A stretch of 34,782 nucleotides of DNA from Phoronis australis (GCA_002633005.1 NMRA01000693.1:165691-200472); one strand, 5' to 3'. Shown: positions 9,072-20,722, numbered from the stretch's first letter. The notes: generated by a model from the letters alone, not told the origin. Translations and numbers: made by a program.

Positions 9072-12000
9072 CTGCATGCATAGGCCTTGACTGTGTATTG
9101 GGGACGATCACTGAGAAGCTCTTAGGACGACTCCATGTGTGCACTTGGCTGGCGGGTTTGCTAAACCCTGGTTTTGGGAAAAGGGGAAGGACTTTCCTGC
9201 ACTTTTCATACACACATACAAGCCGTGCATATATGATGAAAAAGCTAATAATTAAGAGCCTTAAAAATACAATGGAATAGGTTTTTAAAATGAACCCGTA
9301 CATGACAGGGCAGTCTAACAATAACTTGCATTTATTGTCTAAATGCAGGCCCGTAGGTAGCCAAAACTTGGGGGGGGCACAAACCATTGAGACATCGCTA
9401 AAAATACCCCCTACCTCCGCTCCCACCCCCCGAGTGCTCCCAAGGTCATATTTGAAGCGAATCTCCCACGCCCGCCTGGTTGGGGACAATCCCGGGGATG
9501 CAGCCATCAAGAATTGAGTTACCGTGAACTAACACCCGAGAGTAAGAATGGGCTTAGGACCAGTGCACTGACGGGTAGAGAGGAGCTGAGATCTAAAAGT
9601 GGAAAAATACGAAACTCCCGATGAACTAAACTGAGCTAGTCGCTGGTCAGCCTCGGCTATGACACTGACTTGCAGCTTACCGTAGCTTGTACCCCGTGCC
9701 TGTATCCGTGGCTCTAAGTTCAAGATTCGTTTTATTGTGATTCAGTTTCGGGAATACTTCATTTTATTATGGTCATGCCTTGAAGTTTTTTGAAAAGGTA
9801 AGTTCCCTGGTATAATTCCTTTGGGGCTGTTTCAAAATCCCATGATGAAACACGACCGGCAGTCCAGTTTCTGGTTTGTGGGGAAAATGATCAGAGTGTC
9901 TCAAAAATATACAAACTGCAACGCCTGGAGCTCAGTTCCCATGGATCACTGAGATTCTGCCACGGCAATGAGTTTAATTTTATTTATTTAAGGACTTAAT
10001 TTTTTCCGATTAAGGTACGGTTCGTCATTTCGAATTTCATCAATATCTCTGAGAGTTATTTTGATAGGCAAAATTGTCTAAGTATGCTTAACTATTTGGG
10101 GATCGGATGATAGAGTTTTTACAACTTCAGGCTGAAACTAAATTCACTGAAACATCATCAATTTTTACAAGATTAGCTTCTAATTGTCAAAGATCATCCA
10201 TGAATCTAACGATTTTCGTAGATACATAAACAAGTAAATCAGAAATCAATGAATTTGTTTCTCAAAACGGAATGTTATAAGAAATTACCGCAGGCATGCT
10301 CGCAGATTTTAAACACGGGTAACCGGGGAACATGGGAGATGGGGCATTCGTATTAACGTGTATTATAGAGGTACCCTTAACGGTTCACGAGGTAAATTTG
10401 AAGTTCACTTACAAAAAAAACCGCTGAAATCTTTGTGATGATGGCGAGAGTTTTTTTAGTACCCCTTTCGACATGTACACGGTCATTACAAATAGTAGAT
10501 TAGCCGGATAGCAATGTTTTTCACATATGTGGGGAGTTCCTTACCAACAACTCAGGCTCCTAATAAAGGAGGCTATGCATATACGGTTGAATCATGCTGA
10601 GCGTTACCTCAATAGAAACATAGGTTTATTTGAGCTCCAACTGTTTTGATTTCTGGTCTCTCCCCTCACAATGCATTTTGACGTGTACCGGTACAGTCTC
10701 TTCTCTACCTGTGTGACCTGTTTTGAGTCTGTGAGCTGTTTCCTTGAATGGTTTAGAGTAATAAACCGAAACGTTGGATAGATATGTCGTTATTTACTTA
10801 CGCGCTAATTTTAAAGTTCGTGCTTCTGCTCTGGCCTAAACCAAACCATATTCAAATGAGTTACTATTCTTGTGATACTATGGGAAACAATAACATTATT
10901 TTTAACTAACCACCGGAAATAGTCCTTTTGTGTAATTAGCAAATAATAGGCTTCACGTTTTTCAAAATTCCACCATTTCGATGGCGGTCAATTGTATTGT
11001 TTTTTCACATTTTTGGTTGTTTGGGTTGAATGTCTTGATACTGCTGTGCTGTGCACGAATGTTTTGTTTTTTGATGAATTTGGAATGTCAACTTCCCTCG
11101 TGAACTTTTGGCAGTGTCGGATTTACGTTTATAGAGGTATAAAGAGACATTTCCCCCAAACTTCTCCACCGAGAGAGCGTCCCGTCTGAAATGGGACATC
11201 TTAAGATGAAACGCTAAACATCAGTAAGAGTGACAGCTCATTCCACCGTCGTGTGGTCACAAGACGGTGCAGAAGTGACCTTCTTCAACATGAAAGCCGC
11301 TTCCATGATTTCATTAAAAAACAGGAAAATAGAGGTAATCGATTCTAACATTGGGCCCTCTTTCCGTGAGCGGCCCCTTAAGAATTTGTCAATAAAAATA
11401 CAAAAAGGGTGGCCACTTGAGTGCCATCAATGGCCTCCTTGAAGGGCGGGGCCCCTAAATATGAAGATATCTATATTTGCAAAAACCAACAAATGCACAG
11501 CAATTCATGTTGTCTGTCAGGTCATCAATTTTTCTCAAATGATATACAATTTCGAGATAAAACATAAAGCGAAAGTTGTCTCCAATATCCCTTGCCAGAG
11601 AGGGGCGTCTGGAAAAATATAGGTTTGCTTTCGCAAAATTGAATTTAAAAATCCACTGAGTAAATAAGTACGCTGTGCAAAAGCTTTGATTTACAATTGT
11701 CTCGAATTTTCCAAATATATGTATGGATGATTACGCGCACGTTTTCAAATGCCTTTAGACGACCTGTGCTGCAAAAGCGGAGACCCTAATAACAATGTCC
11801 TGGCCAGAGTCCTTTAAAGGTAAACCATGCACTGATACAGAGTTTTTAAATGTGCTCTTGAATTTTCTCTCTTATCCGTATTTTGCTGTTTTTCATTTCT
11901 TCTCCACTGTCCCCTGCCCTACGTCTATGTCGGTTGCCACGGTACAAGTCATTACTAGTTAAGTGGGTTACGTGTTGATTAGATGGAGACAATGAAGTTT

Positions 12001-12189
12001 TCAAAGTGTTTCCAGGGTATGTTTTCAAAACATATGGAGATATTTTGATTATAATTTGTTGTCTCTTGCAAATATTGATACCTTCTATCTTGACATCTTG
12101 ATTGCTTGGGTTGAAATTAGTGCTCATTTACATAAGGACATAGCAATTGCAAACCAAGTAGTGTGGACTAACAAAAACATATTGATTAA
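9072..12189. other. Intergenic region without supportable genes
   Basis: Several frames of 60-155 codons exist, but all are crossed by competing frames and none shows a domain, splice structure or biased composition. The only structured item noticed is a possible hammerhead-like stem at 10741-10775. Confidence 0.6.
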
Positions 12190-12870
12190 TAGTTTCTTTG
12201 AGGCTGGTGAAGGATCTTTTGAATTTTGAAATAAATTTCTGACGTGGGAGGTTTTGAAAAATAGATAACCTTTCAAATTGGATTCATTGTGCTGCTTTGA
12301 GACGTGCTATTAAGTTGAAAGCTGATCCTTCGATTTCAAAATGCATACATCCCCAGTTAAGCCAAATTACTAATGTGTTTTCTAGAAATACTTTGCTTTC
12401 CAAAATTGTTTTGCCTCCTGATATAGAGTACGGCTTAACTGACATTTACTCTAGACAACAAATTAATATGTTCTTCCACACAAACTCTTGTTACCTCCTT
12501 ATGTTAAAACCTTTAAGTATTCCTATATTCATAGAAAAGTGTTTACAAAACTTAATTTGAAAAAGATGAACTTAGTAAGTGATGACAAGTGTGCATCTTG
12601 TGGAACTGTTGAGACTTTTAACCATATGTTTGTGAAATGTGGTTCTGTGAAAACTTTGTGGTGTGAAATTCAGAAGCTTTTAATTTACGTAACTGCACAA
12701 CGCGATTTAATCTTAGATAAAATGTTATTATGACAGCATATTTTTATGTAATTTTGAAGATTTCAATGCCATATTAACTGTTTGCCAGTATTTCATCCAT
12801 AAATGTTCTAGAGACCAGATTATTCCTTTGATATTCACAATTTCAATGTTTCTTGTATAATTATTGAAAA
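12190..12870 (+). mobile_element. L1/Tx1-type LINE 3' remnant (C-terminal end of ORF2)
   Basis: The plus strand shows the usual L1-clade end of ORF2 in broken frames. First comes VKDLLNFE-INF then TWEVLKN, then an open segment with LRRAIKLKADPS. Next is the zinc-knuckle motif C-A-S-C-G-T-V-E-T-F-N-H-x4-C-x5-LW (about 12590-12660), and finally CQYFIHKCSRDQIIPL, which resembles the tail after the knuckle. Frameshifts and in-frame stops show it is dead. No RT catalytic domain is present, consistent with 5' truncation typical of LINE insertions. Confidence 0.75.
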
Positions 12871-12962
12871 GTAAGAATTATACGACGCCGTAAAACTGCC
12901 TTTTGGGAAACCCTCAATGCTTATTTAGATTAGATCAGCCGTGAAGTTCTATTATTTAGATA

Positions 12963-13026
<64 letters not shown>
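12963..13026 (+). repeat. (TG)n microsatellite
   Basis: About 30 TG units with a CG interruption at the start and a TC at the end. The Val-Cys frame it creates is not a gene. Confidence 0.98.
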
Positions 13027-13224
13027 TGTGTTTCATTTGCATATATCTCATTGTTGTATATATATCTACATAGATTATTACATGGCGAAGTCGTTATCCC
13101 CCGTTATCTAGAGCCCAAGTGGATTTTGGAGAGTTATACCACAATATTAGCGTCAAATGGCAAATACAACCGTGTAATAACCCATTTAGTTATCTCGCTA
13201 GTGAGATAACATTTTGGCGGGAAA

Positions 13225-13290
13225 CCGAGGCCGGTTTCGAACCCGGGCCACTACACCTCTTTACCACTACACCACTCAACGTCTGACGCA
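13225..13290 (-). repeat. tRNA-related SINE head or tRNA pseudogene
   Basis: On the minus strand a pol III A box TGGTGTAGTGG (13264-13274) and a B box GGTTCGAAACC (13233-13243, one mismatch to GGTTCGANTCC) are spaced about 31 bp apart. The anticodon-arm region is shortened and no cloverleaf closes, so it is a tRNA-derived SINE head or decayed tRNA rather than a functional tRNA. Confidence 0.6.
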
Positions 13291-13299
13291 ATCGAACGT

Positions 13300-16140
13300 G
13301 AACATAAAATACTTAAATGAGCACGCGCAACAATCGCATGTTCATCAAAGGGCATTGCACCGACATTCATACGTTATGAAAAATAAGACGGATAATTTCC
13401 ATAAAAACGATATTTTAATTCAGTGAAAATTTTCGTTCGTGTTCTCTAACTTGCAATTCACCGATCTCCAATTTGAATGCGGGAATCGTGTCGTCGGGAT
13501 CCTTTGACTTGAGCATTATAGTCAGTTACTAGTGGTAACCTACCATAGCAGACGAAGGAAGTGGCTCATGGTAGTGAAGTATGAAATGTACGCTGTAAAT
13601 AGCAAGTATGAGGCCGTAAAACATTTACTTTAGCAGACGATATATTCCCAGTCGAAGCTTAGCGTGATAAAATGTGTAGTAAGCTATAATAGTTGCTAAA
13701 CCTTAATTTATAGATTAACTTTATTTCCATTTTGTTTAAATTTTCAATTGGTTTTGAGTTAAAGCATTATTTGACAAAAATAGCTCGGCTTTTCTTAAAA
13801 GGTCACGACCTCTGACCCCGGGCCTCTGACGTAGAAAGTAGTTACAAAGCCGAGGCAAGTCGAGAAAGGTAGATCGATTCATTGCAATGTTTCTCGTTCA
13901 GTATGTGGTATGTTATTATATCTCGATTTCACGAAGCTCGATATAATATCCACGGGTACAAACACGTACGTTGTATAACCTATATGTATTTAGAAATAAT
14001 ATGTTGATATGAAAAAGTATCTCTTCACAATGGGGGCATTCATCAGTTTGGACTGCAATCTTATATAAAGTCATATTTGTAAATATGTTTATATATGTAA
14101 AGAGGTATCTAAAATTCTTTAATTCTGGATTGTTGGAAAGAGCGAAGGGTGTATAATAAAGTTTTTATTTCTTTTCATAATTACCTAACATTACATAATA
14201 ATCAGGTTTTAATGCAATTGTTTATAAAATGAATTTTTAACCCAATCTTCATTACAACTGTCATAATTTAGTAATGAAAGTTCTTACAGCTATAAAAGAT
14301 CTTACTTTTAATTCGCCAATGTGTTTCTTCAATGCATTAATTAGAAGCCTATTTCAACTAAAAACTCATGCTCGGTCATAGATCAGATATACTATGGTTC
14401 TTGGTCACGGTGGGTGATTTTCCCTGCGCTAGTTGTCGCGCAACTTGCCCAAAGAGTAGGTCACGCTTACCTATTTAGTTTGAACAACATATATTTATCA
14501 AGGATTAAAGTGAGAAAAACATTATCTTCAGCAAAAGTGCTGTTTCTTCCAGACGCTTCTCACAAAAATACATACAACAAACATGGTAATGAACAATGGC
14601 AAAAACAACGAAAGGGACATAAACAGAGAATCCTAAGAGAGTCTCAGGTTTATGACATGGGCAAAACCCCTTGGAAATTTCGTCAAAATCCCGAGACGTG
14701 TCTTCAGTTCCATACTTCTACTTGTTTACGATGAATACAATCTACCAGACTATTTTGATCTATACTGTTGCGATCCTTTTCTAAGTGCATGTCAGTTCAC
14801 CTTGCATAGGATCATTCTGACGATATTCTCACGAGTATGTCTCAGTGTCGCTTAAGTGGACTGATATTTGCATCTGTTCAACATACATGTCTATCTATCT
14901 GAAACTTTTTGTGATCGACTAGTAGAGACCTCGGGTACGTGTCCATCTCGCTCAGTAACCGAGGACGACTTCTGTCAGTCGAATTTTAGCATGTGAGTGT
15001 TACCTCTTGCGAAAGGGTGTTGGCTTTTGCTCAATTCTGGAATTTTGAGTATAGACGAGTTGTCCCCGCTCTATGTCCATCTCGTTTACAAAGAATACGA
15101 CAGGCCAGACTCTACGGCTGAGACCATGAGTTTCAGAGGTTTGAATCATTTCCTGTTGGCTTCTTAGCTGGCTTCCATCCTTCTCATACGTGCATCCAGT
15201 AACTTGCGCATCAGGTATTTGAGTCAGTTAAATCTTTAAGTCAGTATTTGGAAGTTACCACAATTGACCTGAAGAGGTCTCACTGAGGTAACTGTCCATC
15301 TACCAACCACTGGTCTCTTCAATCAACAGAACGTTTGCTTGGGCGTCAATCTCTCTTGCTCTTTGTCCGTCTGTGGATTAGTGTCAAGTCTAAACAAAGC
15401 GCATTTGAAGCGTGTCTATCTGTCTTGCGAAAGCTATGACCAATCTATTCCTGTCAGTACTTTTTGACTACAATTTTACATTCACATAAGGTCATATAAT
15501 GATCTGTCGGCTTTTCTTTGAACATGTGTCCATATCGTTTACGAAGGCTGGTGTTAGATATTTTAAGTATGAAGCCTACAAAGTTCGAATTGAAGACACA
15601 TGAGATGCAGACACATCTCGCTTACGTCCTCTGTCATTCGGACTTATGCATGTATTTATTCCCAAAAGAGTTTGTAATGGCTGACACCAAGACCAGAAAA
15701 TGTATTTGTACTGCACCCTTCTTTATCCCATACGAAGCGATTATATTGCCTGCGGACATCTGGTGGCATTGTTTCAACTGCGTCGAACATAAACCTATTT
15801 GGCGGCAATAACTTGTGGTTCACGTGTTTCTGCTGTCTTAGTTTTTAGGAATTAACAGCTCTTGTCTGAAAAACGTCAATTTCACCCTAAAAATTCGTGT
15901 TCAAAGCGGCTTTGTGCGGGATCCTATAATTCCTTATATACTTTACTTTGAGCTAATTTTGACACGTATCTCCGCAATTTTTATCGACACGTTTTGCATC
16001 CAACATCTGTACTGGAGTGACTAAGCACTTGTACAATTGATTTTTCAATCACCGACTCGTTCTTTGTCCCGGGGACTGACTCATCATAATCGTAATCGGC
16101 GTTGAGTTAGGGGGCCAGGGCACAGGAATCTGAACCAGAA
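13300..16140. other. Intergenic region with degenerate repeats
   Basis: No gene is supported here. From 14648 to 14705 lies a half copy of the small hairpin repeat. From about 14880 to 15620 short phrases recur irregularly (TGTCCATCTCG, CTTGCGAAAG, GTTGGCTT), suggesting an old decayed repeat. The 97-codon frame at 15518-15811 falls on this repeat and shows no domain. Confidence 0.55.
14648..14705 (+). repeat. Small foldback repeat, half copy 2
   Basis: GACATGGGCAAAACCCCTTG followed by GAAATTTCGTCAAAATCCC matches the left half of the hairpin at 3640-3730. The right arm is missing. Confidence 0.55.
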
Positions 16141-16148
16141 TTTCGCCA

Positions 16149-16304
16149 CATGCGCGCGTCCAGCCTAAGATGTTGGGATGCAGGGATCTCGAATTTTGGA
16201 TTTGTGAACCTTATTACTAAAAAGAAACAAATGTAAACGGAGTTTGTTCAAGACCTATGCATTTGCATTCGCCCCTCGAGCCCCCCCCCCTGGGTGCGCG
16301 CATA
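16149..16304. mobile_element. MITE, family 'CATGCGCGC', copy 1
   Basis: The left end CATGCGCGCGTCCAG (16149-16163) and right end CTGGGTGCGCGCATA (16290-16304) are terminal inverted repeats of the same family as the element at 20466-20717. The right ends of both are preceded by a C-rich tract with TCGAGCCCCCCC-type sequence. No clear target duplication is left. It is a short, non-coding, internally deleted copy. Confidence 0.6.
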
Positions 16305-16621
16305 TGCTAGTCAACACCCCGAACTGCCGAATGGTATCTGGAAGAATTTTAGGGTTGGCCATGGCCCCCTTGCCCCACCCTGCCTCCAAATCAGCCACTG
16401 CGACTGAGGAGGCAAGTTAGGTCACCTATCGTGGACTTTATTTCCCAAGAATTATCAACTTTATGAGTGCGATAGCATTTTCTGCATAACATTACAACAC
16501 CGCGTTGTTCATTTTCGGTCAAAATGCCATCATAGCCGTGCACACCACTTTTTTGAGAAAAAAACATACTCAGGCATGGTTTTCTGTTCTCTCAAAACAC
16601 ATTAGTGGGACTCAAACCGAC

Positions 16622-16951
16622 TTTTACCACGGGTGGGCACCCTCCACACAACGCATTGCCAAGCACACCAAACTAACTTTTACCACGGGTACGCATCCTC
16701 CACACAACGCATTGCCAAGCACACCAAACCAAATTTTACCACGGGTGCGCACCCTCCACATAACACATTGCCAAGCACACCAAACTAACTTTTACCACAG
16801 GTACGCACCCTCCACATAACACATTGCCAAGCACACTAAACCAACTTTTACCACGGGTGCGCACCCTCCACACAACGCATTGCCAAGCAAACCAAAACAA
16901 CTTTACCACGTGTGAGAACCCTCCACACAACGCATTGACAAGCACACCAAA
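16622..16951 (+). repeat. 56-bp minisatellite, about six units
   Basis: TTTTACCAC recurs at 16622, 16678, 16734, 16790 and 16846, exactly 56 bp apart, with a sixth, one base short, near 16902. Each unit carries GCACCCTCCACA(C/T)AACGCATTG and CCAAGCACACCAAAC. Since 56 is not a multiple of 3, the repeated open frame across it is not a repeat protein. Confidence 0.95.
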
Positions 16952-16959
16952 CCCTCGGC

Positions 16960-17600
16960 ACAGACAATGTTTGTAAAAGTGACCAAAAATGCACTTAAAA
17001 ACTGAATTGATCTCTTCGGTTACCGTCACTTGTCCTAATATTGTCCGTGGGAAGGGTGCCTGGCATGTGATTGGAGTTCTGTGCTGGGTTGCATGAAGCA
17101 GTCCCAAATAGGGTATCAACTGAGTTCCCTATTAAGGATTTTTGTGTGATGTAAGAGATTTCCGCTCCAAGATCCTGCACATCGCGTAAGAGGGATAACG
17201 TGACCAAACACGAGAGGGCCTCACATTTGAGCTGTGTTAAACGAATAGATACTTTTGCATTCGATTTATCGCGCACGGACTTCTCGACACTTCAAACTAT
17301 TACTGAATTGTCCAAGCCTTAATATCACTCCAGATCTAGACACGCTCTGATCTTGGCCTTTTTGCAAAATTCTAGAATCTACCAGAAAAACTACTCTCAT
17401 TAGTCTTTACAATAACAAAATCAATAGTTGGGAGTTTATCATTAGACAAGCTCTCTCGAAAAGCAAAACTCATGCTTCTTGGGTATAAGATAAAGTTTCA
17501 CGGACCTCGCCATTGAGGAGATAGCATCCCCGGACATTTTCTATCGTCCAGATCTTCGAAACGGGATAGCATTCTTATCAGCAAGCTATATTCTATGAAC
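16960..17600. other. Spacer upstream of secreted-protein gene
   Basis: No ORF, RNA gene or repeat could be supported. The last part presumably contributes regulatory sequence to the gene that starts at 17660. Confidence 0.5.
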
Positions 17601-17605
17601 AAAGT

Positions 17606-17633
17606 TATAAGCGTATGTTACAGCCACTCAGTC
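17606..17633 (+). promoter_or_regulatory. Probable core promoter (TATA + initiator)
   Basis: TATAA at 17606-17610 lies 22-27 bp before an initiator-like TCAGTC (17628-17633) and about 50 bp before the signal-peptide ATG at 17660. Position and spacing are as expected for a TATA-driven gene. The start site is inferred. Confidence 0.45.
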
Positions 17634-17659
17634 AGTGCGCAGCTCGTGTGGCCGTCAAT

Positions 17660-17711
17660 ATGTACAAAGAGAGCCTTTATTCGCTGTTTTTCTTGGTGAC
17701 AGTGGGCATTA
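17660..17711 (+). CDS. Secreted fibrinogen-like/USOMP5-like protein, exon 1 (signal peptide)
   Basis: The exon has 17 codons plus one base: MYKESLYSLFFLVTVGI and then A, followed by a consensus GTAAGTGAG donor at 17712. The peptide is a classical signal sequence with a polar N-region and a hydrophobic core SLFFLVTVGI. It joins in phase 1 to the exon at 18185, giving I-G-G-E-S after the core. An open frame continues from 18106 directly into the second exon with no intron. However, that start lacks a signal peptide and begins inside what looks like a polypyrimidine/acceptor region, so the spliced form is preferred. Mature protein would begin near GGESFSSC. Confidence 0.7.
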
Positions 17712-18184
17712 GTAAGTGAGCTGGTAAATTTGTATCAGATAAAATTCTTTTTTTGGAAACATAACGTGCCAACGCCGGTCCCAATTACATGACCGTTTTC
17801 TAAGTATATACCATAAGCCTACGCTTCAATTGGTCTACTTTAGTATTTGAGGAAAGACAACGCCTGGGATGATTGGCGCCTCACTTTTTTGGAGATTTGG
17901 ACATTACACAATAGTAAAAGGCAATGGACGAATTTCTACATGAATGTACGGCAATCTACTTAACTGAGATAAAACACATTTTTCACGACTTTCTCATACC
18001 TTGTATGCATTTCTTTACAATTAAATTCAAAACTCAATTACAATGGTGACAATCAAAGAAAATGTTCTAAATTGTCTGTAACAGACATGTTTCCAATACG
18101 GGACTTTGACAAATGTTTTGGAAGACAGTGACGGCTCAATATATTTACTGGCAGTTCGATATTCAATTTTTATTTCACTTACAG

Positions 18185-18891
18185 TTGGTGGCGAGAGTTT
18201 CTCCTCATGTGCTGAACACAAACTAGAATTTCCAAACGCGACATCGGGTTTCTACGCCATTGAGACAAATGCGGGGATAATAGCTGCATACTGCGAGATG
18301 AATATCGCAGGTGGCGGATTCACATTCATCCAAAAGCGTGACCTAAAGCGATTATCATCGAACGCGGCGGTTGGCGATGTGGATGTCTCCCTGTTCTTCA
18401 AACAGAAACGTGACGTCCTGGTGTTTATCCGAATGAGGGACAGATCTACCCGGTATACGGTACTGAGTCAATTGAAGGAGTACGCTGAAAACGACATCTT
18501 TGCTGGTGTTAACAAATTTACGAATTACGCGAAACCAATCACCACTACATCATTCCCTTACTTATACATTGGTTTTCTACCAGTCAGTCTCGCTGCCAAG
18601 AAAAATGTCCAAGGGTTCACCTCAAATGGGCACCGAGTTGCTTTCACCAATTGCGACGCAAATCCCAACAGCTACTTCCTATTTTCGACTGCTGACCCAT
18701 CACAATATCCACGACTACCTGGAGGGGGATACGTAATTGACATGTGGATGAAGACGGCTCTTCCAAGCCCACACTACTTCCCTGACATGTTATTTTATTT
18801 CACCGAGTTGCACTTCGGCGGATGCGGCGGGATATCTTTTTCCAACGCTTGGCCAAATAACATGATGGATGCCACTGTTGGATTTCGATAA
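18185..18891 (+). CDS. Secreted fibrinogen-like/USOMP5-like protein, exon 2
   Basis: This exon encodes 234 whole codons after TTTCACTTACAG; the total protein is 252 residues. Near the N-terminus, SCAEHKLEFPNATSGFYAIE followed by AAYCEMNIAGGGFTFIQKR has the layout of the start of a fibrinogen C-terminal domain (Cys, SG-x-Y-x-I, YC-x-M, GGG-x-T-x-I-Q-x-R). The rest is not standard fibrinogen: IGFLPVSLAAKKNVQGFTSN, FTNCDANPNSYFLF and FYFTELHFGGCGG match the recurring pattern of coral 'uncharacterized skeletal organic matrix protein 5' and its many relatives in marine invertebrates. It is likely extracellular. Ligand and function are unknown. Five or more cysteines suggest disulfides. The frame is intact and uses no unusual codons. 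Confidence 0.8.
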
Positions 18892-18946
18892 ATCTGTAGA
18901 TCGCTACATCCAATGTACATGGAGTCCTATCTATGAATCTTATGAG

Positions 18947-18952
18947 AATAAA
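18947..18952 (+). terminator. Polyadenylation signal AATAAA
   Basis: AATAAA lies 56 bp after the stop codon of the secreted-protein gene, the expected place for a short 3' UTR. Confidence 0.6.
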
Positions 18953-20460
18953 CAATCGTTATAAGATGAGCCTGTAAATTAGTTGTTAAATTGAAGTAGT
19001 TTTTACGTACCTTTACTGTAGTCCTACTTAAATTAACGTTGAATGTAATTTTCTTGAGAAAGTTGCTGGTGTTTGTTTTGTTGTCATCATGGGCAGTCAT
19101 TAGTTCTGTTTCAAAATGACTTTAATGAAAACGTAGTTGCGACTATAGATAAACTTACACAAAGCATAATGTGTTTTTGCATTTCCTCCTCTGCATACAC
19201 GGACTTAGAGAATGAAGAAAACAAGCGAAAATCGACAGCCCTATTTTGCGGGTGTCGCGAACGTTTTCTTTCAAAAATAGACATTCTAACCGACTCCTCA
19301 GTGATCTAGGTGCTGTGATCTCACCATCAGTTTTAACCTTGAATACAGGACATTTCCGTTTATTCCTACATGTTAGGAACACTGAACGCGTCTCACCGAA
19401 CGAAATGCAAATCTTTTGTTAGTTATAACCCTTTGCAGATCTGTGTGTGTATACCTTTCCCCGTTCCGCAGTCAGTTGACTAATTATGTTCATTAAAAAT
19501 TATGTCATCTTGAAATGCCATTGACCAAACTGGTTTTCGTTAAAATCAATGAAGTTTTTGAAGACGTTGATATGGAAAGAGTTCGTGTAAAAGAGCAAAA
19601 ACTGTTGGTCGTGCCCATGCACTGTCGTTTTCTCTTGTTATATGTGGGCATACGTGTTCTTACGTAGATCAACTCGTTTGTTCGAGCAACAGTGTTTTGA
19701 AGTATTTTCAGCACTTCAGCATTGGTCAAATGTAAGTAAAGAGAAAAGGAACAAGATTAAAAAGTACGGGCTGCTAGAATGAGCACTATTCGATAGGCGT
19801 AACAGTTTCAAGTAAGGGCCGACCACAAAGCAACCAGACAAAGTAATGTTGAATCCTGTGGTAGTCCATGTCGAGTGGAGGGCTTCGGGTAGAAACTGTT
19901 TGCGACAAGGGGAGGCAATTGGAGACCAGGAGCAGATACCTTCGCATTTCTTTCACCAGCAACATAAGAAATCCGTCAAACACCTGTGCTTCTGTTGTTA
20001 GTACATGTATGTCTCACTGTCAAGAGACAAGCAAACATGCCGGGCAATGATCATAAGGAACTAACTCAGTTGAAAACCTAGTTTACAACTTGAGACTCCC
20101 CAAATCACAGTCCTCTTCACATTAATAGCCTTTCATATAACTCATCAAAATTGTTAAATCTTGATTTGTTTTAGTTATACGAATGCTTTTTGGATAGATT
20201 AAATGGAGTTTTTGTCTTTTAAAACAACACAAATCAATAAGCGCCAATTCTATTCGGGTAATTGAAATCCGTGATTTGCTTTACTACGCTAGCATAGAGA
20301 TCGACATTTTTGGCTATAAAAAATGTGAAAATAGCTATAAGATTCTCCAGTGTGTCGCTAAATGGCGGAAAAATGTCTCAACAAAGGTTCTATTATCCCC
20401 AAATTAGTCCTACACGAATGAATTTACAAAAATGTGGAGTAATAGTACCGTGCCGTCCTT
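18953..20460. other. Intergenic region
   Basis: No gene or repeat is supported. Frames of 60-78 codons on both strands overlap one another and show no domain. Confidence 0.55.
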
Positions 20461-20722
20461 ATTCCCATGCGCGCACCCAGCCTTCAATTTGGGAAGGGCT
20501 CGAATTCCTGGCGTTGTGGACATTTTGCTAACAAAAGAGCCGGCGGACTAAAAAAAGAAAAAAAGGAGCACGACTGTGAATTGCGCTTATTCAGTGGACT
20601 TTTGTCCCATTTTCTCGGACTTTTTGTCTCTCGGGGGCGGACCTTTTTGCCCACTTCGCCTAATGGGAGGGGGGCTCATTCGAGCCCCCCGAGCCCCCCC
20701 CCCTGGGTGCGCGCATGATTCC
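20461..20722. mobile_element. MITE, family 'CATGCGCGC', copy 2 (complete)
   Basis: Perfect 15-bp terminal inverted repeats CATGCGCGCACCCAG (20466-20480) and CTGGGTGCGCGCATG (20703-20717) are flanked by direct ATTCC repeats (20461-20465 and 20718-20722), a candidate 5-bp target duplication. The 252-bp interior has an A-rich tract and a G/C-rich right half but no transposase. The open frames at 20467-20833 are reads through this element. Confidence 0.75.

Noticed and set aside
9043-9510. 155-codon minus-strand frame
   Set aside because: Long but lacks any domain, overlaps two plus-strand frames and lies next to G/C-rich repeat DNA; no start or splice support.
12964-13209. Val-Cys repeat frame
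   Set aside because: Translation of the (TG)n microsatellite.
16505-17119. Repetitive protein frames on both strands over the minisatellite
   Set aside because: The 56-bp unit is not a multiple of three, so the repeats are read in changing frames; no coding repeat exists.
18500-18736. 78-codon plus-strand frame inside the secreted-protein gene
   Set aside because: Out-of-frame shadow of the real coding exon.
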